This document shows positions 40,317 through 52,300 of a DNA stretch of 64,000 nucleotides, one piece after another. This stretch comes from Vespa crabro (Eukaryota; Arthropoda; Insecta; Hymenoptera; Vespidae). The notes under the pieces are model-generated. The model ran no database searches, was not told the DNA's origin, and saw nothing but the letters and a program-made list of their open reading frames with translations. Where the stretch lies: the NCBI RefSeq assembly GCF_910589235.1, contig NC_060970.1, positions 5,064,487-5,128,486 on the forward strand, in the 5' to 3' direction. A program made the position numbers and the translations under genes. Position 1 is the first letter of the stretch. Each line of letters begins with the position of its first letter.

Positions 40317-43300
40317 TGCTCGTATGAGAGTCAATCTTGTGTTTATTAGAGCGTACGATCAGTCGGATGAACCATGGAAACGTGCCGTGAAACGAATTAT
40401 GCGCTACTCAGATCCGATTGGATATGCTGTCAAGTCTACGTCCAAAGTAATCTGATAGGAGGATGATGTTCTTAAAAAGAGACAATTCCATGCTACTACG
40501 TTAAATTATCATTTTTTTACGCGATAAAAGCAGATTTAAAAGAAAGGAGAGATACATATGTCCAAAGTAATATCTGATAGGATGATATTTTTAAAAAAAC
40601 CTTGCTACTACGTATTTTTTTTATGATAAAAATGTATCGAAACAAAGAGAAAGAAAACTACATCGAGTAAAAATTTGTTCAAATACCTCGTTTCAATATA
40701 CATATTTACAATACTAATTCATTTGAATACATGTACTCATATATTTTGATAGATATATGCGAGTGGAGAAGTGGCATGCATTTTCTGGTCAATCCAATAT
40801 AAGGAGAGAAAGAGGAGTTGAAAAAAAAAAAAGATAGAGAAGCGAAAGCCAAGACTGAAAATGCTAATGAAACGTGTCGAGCATACTCATCGTCGACAGG
40901 GTCGTTCGATACTTTCACAGGTCGAAATTTATCGAAATTTAATTCGCCGTAGGATCAGGTAGGGACACTACTGAACTCTGTTCGATGATGATCGGTCATA
41001 AGAAATATTAAATGGAAAGTTCATGCCACTTCTCCGTTCATATATGTATATATATATATATATAACGTTTAGTTTAGATTTTAATTATTTTATATTTGTC
41101 TAAACAAATTGAATATTGGTCATTTGCACATATCTTAAATAAATGAGGCATTAGACCGAGTCTTAATGTTTGTTTTCTCCGTTTAATTTAAATTTTATTG
41201 ATTCATGTAAATTTTGTGCGTTAACATTGAAGAAGCAGGAGGACATTTGATACACGTACTTTCCTGACATTCCAATAAAATACATACGTACATATATATA
41301 TATATAAATACAATCAAGAAAGAGAGAAGATATAAAAAGCATATAGATGACGGATTAATTTTTTTTCAGGGTGGTCGGAGCGGTGGTCGTCGGCGCAGCC
41401 GTTTGTGGGCGAATTCCGGGATTGGCTAAGAGTCAAAGAGAACAGTGCAGAAAGGCGCCACACGCGATGCCTGCTGTCGGTGAGGGTGCCGAGCTCGGTC
41501 TTCGAGAATGCCGACATCAGTTTAGACATCATCGATGGAACTGTTCTCACGTTGCCAACGATCAGATCTTTGGTCATGTCGTCGTAGTAGGTAAGAATTT
41601 ATAGAGAGACTGACCCTAAAGGGATTTCCTTCTCTATGGTCCTCTATGATTTATCCAACCATAAACGAGAAATCTTTTTTTTTTTTGTTTATCATTGAGA
41701 GAGTTGTGTCGATCGTATACTAGAAACCAAATTAATAAGCCGTTAATGGCCCCAAACCTCTATCTAAACCTATTTCGAAATATTACCCAGAATTTATCCG
41801 ATTACATATTTCAAATCTTCGAAGAATCTACACTTCTGAATAGAGGAGGGGAAATGTCAAATTTTTCTTATTATCGATGATCGAATATACCTACTAGTTC
41901 GATGACTGGAATGACTTATTTATTAACCTGGAAAAGTTCTATACATACCTGTTACTAGTCACATATATCATAAAACACTCATTTCAGTTATTCCTTATAA
42001 TCATATATATGTACATATATCTACCAGTTTATATTTAAATTTCAAAATCTTTGCTCGAATAAATTTATCGAGTGAAAGATGGAAATTAATAACGAGAAAA
42101 AAGAATTTGATTTTTTTTCTGGACGCAAGGGACAAGTAAATAAATAGGTAACAATTTATATAAAAGCTTCTGGTCTTGAAATTTCTTAGAGACGTTGTAT
42201 GTATGTACAATGGACCGTGGCGAAGTTACGACACGACAAATGATACGAGCGATATCTCTTACGGACAAGATAATCCGTTCGCTTGTGAACGAAATCTGAC
42301 GTGATCCACTGGTATAAATATCTTTAAGTGTGCATATTTGTCATTCTGACGTTAAAAAGAGAGAGTATGCATTTAGGTAGGTTATCTCTGTCGATGACGT
42401 TCTGGGAAATAAGTAGCTTGGATGCAAGGTTAAAGTTCACGCTTGGTAATTTCTCATGATTAAAGTAGACACCTTGCAAGTGGGATTAAGAGAGAACGAA
42501 AGAAGAAAAAATGAACGTAGAGTTATATGAAAAGAGAAATGATTTATAGTATGAATCTTTTTGTGTTCAAAAATACCTATTGATATTTCTTTCTTCTTCT
42601 TTTTCTGTTTTACAGTACTCCTTGAGAATTTATTTTTATAATAATTTCTTTCTTTTATTCTTTCTTTTAAAAATATCATTTTGATATCGACATTGATCGA
42701 CATACTAAATGTATTTCAAGTTATGAAATCAAAGTGAAAGAAATGCAATGTTCGAAATGTATGTTTCGTGAGACGAAAATAGCAAGTTCGAGGATGTTGA
42801 CTAACAGAGATAAGAAAACGCAAGAAATGGATCTAGAAAAAAAGGAGAAAAGAAAAAATTCTTATGAGCGCGAGGGGCAGTCGGTCGCTAACTTAATTAG
42901 TGAAATTAACGAGACCGCTCGACATGTCGAAGTTAAATACAACGATATTTCGTTCGAGTAAAATTTCCTTGAAGTAAAACCATTTGACTTGGCAGATAAT
43001 ATTCCTTCGCGTAGGATTATGTTCTCAAGGAAAAGGAAATGCGTTATAGATATATTGTACATATTTAAAAGATTAAATGAAAGATCGAAAAAAAATGTAC
43101 GTCAAAAGAAAAAACTCTTTATTGACTTTTTAATTAATACTAAAAAACAACCAATTCATTTTTACTACACATTATTTTTTGTTTATATAAATAATAAATA
43201 AATATAAAGCTGTTGTAATAATTATAAAAAACGAATTTAATAGTTTTAATCTTACAATAACAGTATCCTCGAGAAGAGAAAAAGATAATAAAAATAAGTA

Positions 43301-46300
43301 AATTTTCTTTTCGAAATTCGTAAAATTTCTCTTAACACATGAAAGTCATAATCTACGAAAGTCATAATAATTCAATATTATGCACAGAAATTGTGGCATT
43401 AATCGATACTGGTCCTAATATGGTCGACTTTAATTAAAGATGATTACGTTCCTTCCTCTCTTTGGATCGATCTTCGAGATGCGAAACGATCGCAAGTTGC
43501 CTCACGGAAGCTCGTAATAATGTTTGAAAGTAATTGAAAATATAGCTGGGGCAGTTGGATTCAGTGACTGGATTCGTCGATTCGCGGTGAATAAATTTTC
43601 ATAAATTAGACGAAATGATTCTCGAATATACGACTGAAGAGGAGGCGTAAGAGGAGGAGGAGGAGGAGGAGGAGGAGGAGGAGACTCCTTTTACGATTGG
43701 AGATTACGTGGGCGATTTGACTGGAGCTAATCTCGTCAAACGAATCGTAGCGATTAAGAGATCCATTACATGGCTCGGACACACGGTTTCAGTTTCGGTT
43801 TATTATCTGAGTATTATTAATTCGTTCCGACTCGATATTAAAATGTTTTAGTAATTTTTCCTTTTTTTTTTCTTTTTTTTTTGAAAAAATAAGTAAAAAT
43901 CGAATCGAATTTCTAGGAATCTATTTTTTTAAAGGAAAAGAAAAAAATCGAAGTATTATTAATTTCTGATACATTTCAATAATCGTTTGAAGAAAGAAAT
44001 GAAGAGATCTAGAATCAAATTACTTCAAGATAAATCTTATTGTATTCCCCTAATAGGTCAAATAAATTTATCGTATAAATTTATGGTGATATAAAAGGAT
44101 CCATTTTATTTAGAGAAGAATCTCTTTAAAATATTATTCGTGCAATCTGGTTTCAGTCAAAGGTGAGAAACGGTCACGTTTTTATCGACTTGATATCCTC
44201 AAATAAATCTAGAAAAATGTTCTCTGGATGAACAGAGAGAGAAAGAAAGATAAAAGAAGAAATGTTTCGTTGTTTCTTCGTCGAGTGAATCTTCTCGATT
44301 CGGATAACGTTATTGGCACGAAACAGTTTACGTTAATGCGCTGGAGAGTCTTATCAATTTCTGCCGAACCCAAAAAAGCTCTTCTCCTTTTTCTATCCTT
44401 TCTTTCTTTATTTATTTATTTATTTATTTATTTTTTTTTTTTTTTCATTGTTTTTTTCTCTTATCTCGGACCTACCCAATCCAATTTATCCTAAAATTTG
44501 ATGCTAAAATTCTCTACTCTACTTTGAGAGATCGATAATAATATTCTTTATATGTATAAAAAAAAAAATTATCTTTTCACAAGAAGAAAAAAAGAAGAAA
44601 AAATAAATGAATCAACTCTCGAATGTCCTCGTTGATCTTAGTTTTGACTCGGTTACTCCAAAAGGGTGACAACTTGTATCTGAACCGATCAGACAGTACC
44701 TTGTCCTCGTCGGGAGATAATATTCGCATGTCGAAAGAGTGACTCGACCGGTTGAACAAATTTCAAAGGATGAGTATCGAACTATATAGTCTATATAATC
44801 GAAACTAATTTTTAATTAATTATTTTTTTTTTTTTTTTCATTCAAATATATTAAAGGAATAGTTCGCAACATCTTTTCACCAAAGAAAAAATAAAAGTCA
44901 TCGATGATTAAATATTCACATTTTGCATTACTTGTACAATGCTAAAGAAGAATCAAAGTAAATAAAAGGACGTGCGCGCACGAACGCGCACACACAAATA
45001 TGGTACGATCTCAGGTAACATGGAAGAAGTTGTATAAACTATAAAAAGTTCATGAGACTTTAAAAGAGAGAAAGAGAGAGAGACAGAGAGAATCGTGGAT
45101 AATTGTATCGTGCCGGAGCAAGACTCGATCTGTCTCTGTCGACTTTATCTTACCGCTAATTTGTTCGATAGGTCGCCCTCGATACGTGCGACGGCTACAG
45201 AAAACGCGAGATTCGATTCTAAGGAAAATAAATTCTCTCTTCTCTTGTGTATATATACATATACGTATGTACGTAGGTAGGTAGGTAGGTAGGTAGGTAG
45301 ACAGGTAGGTAGGTAGGTAGGTAGGTATAGCAATTAACAAAAGTAACGATATATTGAACGATATCGTACGTATATATTTTCATAGCCTAATATGTTACAC
45401 GCAAATAAATTCAAGAGATTTAGATTCGAGATATAATCGATTAATCTAAAATGACAAAGGAAATTTTTCTCAAAGAAAATAAATGATTATACTTATTCGA
45501 TATAAGTATAAACGATATAATAATGACCGATAAGAAATAAAAGATAGACTAAACCGTTTATTAGCATATATCTGATTTATGTTTATCCAAACTATACTCT
45601 CGATTTCTTTTTTAATCCCCCATAACATTTGTCTAAAGTAAAACGATGCTCGACGAAAGGAGAGCTCGTGTATATCATAAATTACTTGCGACTTATGGTT
45701 GCACATATACATACATGCATCGAACAAGTATGTGAGTAAGGAACCAGTATTCGGTCTGGTCTCTCTTCTTCTTCTTCTGCATATCCAACCGATGATATAC
45801 ACTTGGATACCAAAGAGACAAATTTCCATTTACAACTCGAACGAGTAACATCATTGAATACGATCGAAAATGTCTTGTGACATCGAGTTAACCTCTTTGA
45901 CTACACGTTAACTAACAAAGTTTCAAACCCAATGTCGACGCATTAACGAAGCGAAGGATATTTAGATCGCACGGATCGATATATCGAAAAATTGGTTCTA
46001 CCATTCGAAAAGGGTCCTGCTAAATTATTATAGAGAAATAAAGTAGCTTATATTGTTTCAAGAGCTTCTCTATATTAAAATACCTAATCAAAAATCATAT
46101 TTTTGTTATCTAAGAATAAAATAAATACTTTGCTTTATTGACAAAATTATCACTTATTACAAATAGATCACGCGATCGTTGACATGGTTAACGAAATTTC
46201 TATTTTCTTAAAAAAAAAAAAAAAAAAAAAAAAAGAGAGAGAGAGAAAAAAAAGAAACAATTCGCACAGTAGTCGTTCTATTATTTCAGAAAAGATCTAT

Positions 46301-49300
46301 AGATCGTTTATACGAGGACGAAGCTGCCGTGAAAATGTAGAATAGCATCGTTGAGAGACATGTAATAGGCATAAGTTAGACTAACACTTGCACGTCTTGA
46401 CGTCAAAGGATACCCGAGTAAGCTATAAATCATGTCTTCTAACGTAACGAACGTTGTAAACGAGCTCCAACCATAGATCTTAAAGTTTAACTAATGCCTA
46501 GACGACCCCCCGCGGTTCTATTCCACAACCAACTGACTACAGGTTCCTTCTATATAGCGACCTTCTTTGCTCTATTAGGCGACGAACATTATTTCATATC
46601 AAGATCGGTGCCACCTGCCACATAAGAACCAGACTGATCAGAAGAAGTCAGGTAAATCGTGGGTATTTTAATAACGGTACTATAATATGTGTACATGTTG
46701 ATTTTTAATCCTTATCACTCCAAAAACCAACTTTTATAAAATGAGTCAATTATTTTTCCCCAGTGATTAATATTAATAAACGGAAATTAACGAGTACGAT
46801 TTTAATCGAAAAAATATTTTAGACATATCATCTTTCTCATTGATGGATGAATCGATTCGAAAAAATATTCATTAAAGATTCTTTGAAATCAAGAAAACGA
46901 ATTTCTCTCTGTGAATTCGATCGTATCTTTGATGGTGGTCCATGGAGGAGAAAGACGAAGTAACGTATAACATTACCATCGATGTTTCTCGTGTCTTCTT
47001 TCCACCCCCTCGTCTTTCTTTCCCGATTTCTCCTTTTCCTTGTTTCTTTATCTCTTTTATTTTTTTTTTTTTAAGCTGATAAAATGACTCTCAAGCTTTC
47101 TTCGAGGTATGTAAACACACGCATACAAAATTTAGCAGTCCCTTTGAAAAAATAAAAATAAAAATAAAAAAGAATGAAATGAAATAAAATAATAATGTAA
47201 AAATAAATTAAAGTTCTGTTCTCTACTATTTCGATTAAGAACAATAAATAAAAATATAATCTTTTTTAAGCGTTAATTAGTGGAGACTTTGTTCTCTCGA
47301 TCCTCCTACCAGCACCGAAGTATCTTTCGTAAGCAGACTACGATCTCTCCAACCTAGTTTAAACGAATAAACCAACTCGTTACGTATCTTTCTTCGACTC
47401 ACGAACTATCGCCGACCACCGCCAGCCGTCGTTTAATTTGATTTACGCGAGTAAGCACGTTATTAATCATATCGCGGCATGCTTATAACTCACGAGACGT
47501 CTTACGCGAGAGAAAACATAGGGAGTAGGACGTACTTGCACAAAAGAGAAGAACTATTATTTCTCCTATTATAAAAAAAAAAGAAAAAAAAATACACATA
47601 TCAATAAATCCAAGCGCACGATTTGAACTTCGATTTGAAAATATTCAGTAGGTTTTTTTCTTTAATCACTTCATCTAATCTATCCATTTGTTTAAATATT
47701 ATTAACAACCTGTATTTTAAATATATTACTCAAATACGATTAGAATAAAAAAGTATTTTCAAAACATACTGAAATATGCAGCCATTTGCCCGGTAGTACT
47801 TGCGTTACATGATTTAGATTAATATAAATCGCAAGTAATACCGACCCAGATCTCACCGCGTGGAGGTTGCTGCGTATGGAGATCCACGGACTATAACATA
47901 CTAATTAGTCGCAATTAATGGACCTTCTTTTGAATCGGTCGAAATCAATCGAGGGTGCATCAAATTGCGACTTTGCCCTGACCTACCCGAAAGAAAAAGC
48001 ATGGATTCCTTATATTGGATATCTATTTCAAAAGTGCCAAACAATTCATTTTGACATTATCCATTGATATTATTTTTACATATAATTTGTACATCCCGGA
48101 CATGTACAAAGTATATGCATTTTTGTAATCACTACTACGTTACATGTTAATATTTACATATATATTTTAATGGAAAACATTTCCTACACAATAATAATTG
48201 TGCATACTTAACATTAAATTTCATATTTCCAACCATTTTTACTACAACGCAATATTAATAAATCTAAATAAATCTAAAATTGGAGATTTGGAAGTTAAAT
48301 AAGGTGATTGGAGATGTGAGAAAAATCAATCCACACTTTTTAAACTATCTTAATACCTAATCAATAGACAATCGACCGAATTGCCCTTTTTTATCTTATA
48401 TCATATAACCTTAAAAATAATATAACCTTAAAACTAGAATTCTTAATAGTACTATTAAGAGAAACATGCTTTAAGCGTAAACAAATAAAGCACAAGAAAC
48501 CCAACATGCATCATGCCTTATAATTATATTCTTATAGACTAGCATGCAATAGAAATGAAAAATATAGAATACCAAAACACTTACTAATATACTTTACCAA
48601 TGTATAAGATAATGTATAATATGAAATTTTTTTGCATTAATTACATATAAGTTTCAATTCTAATTTATATATAATAATGTATTCATTATAATCATCAAAT
48701 ACCTGAAAACATAAAGAAAAACAGAATAAAAAATATCATAGTAATAAATAGAATAAAACTGCATTGACATGCAATTTTATTCTATGCCTGTTGATACTAT
48801 TAATATAAAAAGCAAACCAAATCCATACAATACTTAAGGTAGTATACCTGAAACATACATTTTCAATAATTAAACAATTTATGGATAAACATATTACTAT
48901 AGTGATAAACGTTAAATTTATTACTACAGTAATACTGAATGCAATTATAACTGAAATGAATTAACAATTAATTATACTTATACTAAATTTAATCAACCAT
49001 GAATAATGATATGATTTCAAATAACAATTCTATTACATCAAATTTAACAAATCTAAACAATTTTAAGAATGCAACAAAAAAATCTTCAATATATCTCAAA
49101 ACTGTGTGAAATTATATTATTTATATAAAAAGTAATTTTAAATAATAATAGCTAATAAATAGCCTTTAGTAATGCATATATACATATAATATTTATAATA
49201 GCAGCCATTTTAGGCGCTCTGATAAACAAAACAAAAAATAATTGGCGTTAGCAAATCCAACGATGTTCACCTGAAACAAAAAGAAAAATATATTAGTCAT

Positions 49301-52300
49301 ACAATATTATAATTCAATAGCATGACACGTCGACATGTAGATGCACTTTTCAATTTCCTATCAATTTCTATCAGTTCCTGTAAGATAAAATGAAAACAAG
49401 TGAATCTACGTTATAACATATGGTCCACCATTTCCATATGCAATTACTATTAATGACGAGCAAAATGACATGTTTAAAATAATAAGACAACAAACCATTA
49501 TCAGAGGAGCATGTGATCCTCTGAAAGAATGATTTATTGTCGATAGTTGCCCTCTTGAGCCACAGTTTGTGGGGGCCTCTTCGGCATATAGCCTCTTCTT
49601 TGCTTCGTGCCCTAACCACTGCATTGGAGCATTCCCTAAGTGCAACGCATGAAATAAAAAAGAAAAAAAAAAGAAAAAAAAAATAAAAGGTTGTGAAATA
49701 AAGATTTTAACTATCCTAACCTGTGGACGATCAATGGACCAAAATAATCCAACAATCGTGCGCATCAACACAGGTACATTTACTCGAATGCTCCTGCAGA
49801 TAATCAATCTAATCGATGAACCTAGTGCTAACACTTTGCATTTAAATAATTAGAAAGTATCAAACAAAACTAAAAAATGGTACATCTATGATACATCTTG
49901 TGGGCTTACTATTTTACTTGAGTAAGTAATACATTTACTTTGTATCCTTATTATTGTTTCTATACTACACATATTTAAGAAATATATACTCCAGAAACTA
50001 CAGGGAAATGCAAAGTGTTAATATACTTAAGACTAAGTATCTAACATGTTCAAAAATCTTTGCTAATTGGAAAGAAATGAATTTTTTAACAATCGCAAGG
50101 ATCTTCAAACTGTTTTTGATACTGATGTATCTCACAATGCAAAGTGTCAGGAAAATGTGAGAAAAAAACAGAGATGCAGAATGATTCTAAAATTTACTGA
50201 AACTTTGCATAATATCCGGGGACGAAACTTTTTATTTCTAAATGGAAATTATCGCATACGTCTAACCCGGTCCTACCTGCTTAAAATTAAAGAAACATTC
50301 AAACAGAAAAGTATGCTACCTGCCTACCTATACCTATATTTAAAAATAGCAAAACATGCGTTCCAACACACACACTCCACGATTCTCTCACATACCGCCA
50401 GGGTGCAAAAGCCTACACTAGAGAGTATGCCCCGGGGCACCTCCGACACCCTAGCTCAACCACGTATTTTCTAAGTCTTAACTAATTAGGGGTACGTACC
50501 AATTTGCTGAAATCGACTGACAAGGTTAGTGACCATTGCGTAAAACTCTACTTTCAATATAACTACTAGTACGTACTAGTATATGTATAAGCATACTAGT
50601 GACATACGAGTACTATTTCATTCATGAAAATATGCTTCATTTAATATTCAAAACGATAGAACGTCTTTTTGTATGACGCACTTTCAATATAAATATAATA
50701 AAGTAGTACATTAACGTATTAATAACATACGAATTTTATCCATTATATGGTCAAGTGAAAACTATTAAATATTTTTTATGTGAATGATTAAAAATTTCGC
50801 GAAACGATGCACAATCCACCGCCTAAGACGCACACACAGGTGCAAGGTACATCGTGCACGATCACTAACGCAATGACAGTCGCCAAAGAGGGGGAACTTA
50901 AAACTAAACCCATACCAACTGTTTCTCACCCATACGAGTACACCTGGGCACACGGACAGATGAGAACGCAGAAAATACGGGGGGGAGAAACGGGCATTAG
51001 TACATTAATTGCTGAAAATCCTGAGCTAAAAATGATTAACTTATCAACTAGGCCTACGGGCTGTGACTCTACAAGTCTCTTTGTTTCTTTTGCAATTACT
51101 CTACTCGACTTTTTTCTTAGAAAAACAATGACTCTACTGAGACTTTTATTTTATCAACAAAATTGATTGAATATTTCATTTATTTTTCATGCAGCAATAA
51201 AAAACCTCGGACGACTCCTTCGAACAAGCGGCTATATACTAATGAAAGAAGGAAATCATGATGCGCCACTTGTATTCCAGAATCTATCCGTCGCGCTTGT
51301 CTTCTTGCTCATTTTTTATAGAAAAAATCCAAATGGATCGCGATGAAAAATATACCAAAAATATACGAAGAAATGCATGTAACATAGACGACATAACATG
51401 CTTTTTCTATTGACGAAATCGGATAAATTAATATCCGATTTCAGCACTAACAACGCGAGCAAAAAGGTGCGAATTAATTGCACTGTTAATTAAAAACGAC
51501 TCGATCCAACGAAACAAGAAGACCCTATCCTGAGCTAATAAAAATAAGCATGCACAATAGACAAACAATGAAATATATATCAGTCGTGAGTAAATCCAAA
51601 AGAAGAGTTACTCACGTGCTCGTCGATAATTTATTGGAAAAAATTACAACCAGTAACTCGTGCCGATTCGGACCTTTCGTCCTCGGCATGATTGAGCACT
51701 GGAGGGACTTAAATTTTGTTCACTCACTACTTAAGAAGTTCTCTGATGGCTCCAAAACACTCCTCTGCGTTGCTGCTCGAAATTAAAAGAAGTAGATCCA
51801 CCATAGGTTGAACATTAGATAAGGTAGACATCGACGAGTTCTTCTAGGTTGAGACTTTTGTGGATCATTATAACGATGATCATCTGCAAAAAGATTTAAA
51901 ACAAATTTCGAATAAGTTTACTGTCACAAGATAGTAAAATTATTGTTTATAAAATTTATTAAGTTACTTACCAATATTCTGTTATAGAAGATGTGTACTA
52001 TCTTAATCATCTTCCAAGATGCACTGACTCTAATACGCGACAATTATTTATTTATTACGAGACGGCACGTAATTTAATTCGCGCATCTCTGTTGTTTAAA
52101 TAAAATAGAAAAATAAAACTTTGTACGAACGAGCACTGATTCTATAAATGACTGCTTTGCGCGCAGTCGATTCGATACACTTATTTAGAACACCTCACAG
52201 TTGATTTAATTCGCGAACCGCGTAAAAATTTTTATTGACGTACAAACACTGCTTCTACTTCGCGAGTTTTATGTTTTCACTTTAACGATACAACACTCGA

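Larger units (their letters stand above)
26170..41369 (+). other. Wnt7 intron 1 (15.2 kb)
   Basis: Bounded by a strong GTGAGC donor and a T-rich CAG acceptor. No protein-coding gene is supported inside. It contains many GA/CT and TA microsatellites, a diverged tandem duplication (33841-34330), paired E-boxes (37808-37829), a two-copy 120-bp duplication (40441-40620) and an inverted-repeat element (40765-41035). Non-repetitive blocks such as 27060-27300 are candidates for cis-regulatory sequence. Confidence 0.75.

Noticed and set aside
45271..45328. Regular GTAG repeats considered as a CRISPR-like or satellite array
   Set aside because: It is a simple tetranucleotide microsatellite with no spacers.
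47791..47843. Hairpin considered as a microRNA precursor
   Set aside because: The stem has a 7-nt one-sided bulge and only about 13 bp of lower stem, and neither arm matches a microRNA I know.
50807..51166. 119-codon plus-strand ORF in Wnt7 intron 2
   Set aside because: It lies antisense to the candidate nested transcript, has no motif, and no plus-strand promoter or splice pattern fits it. I could not exclude it fully.
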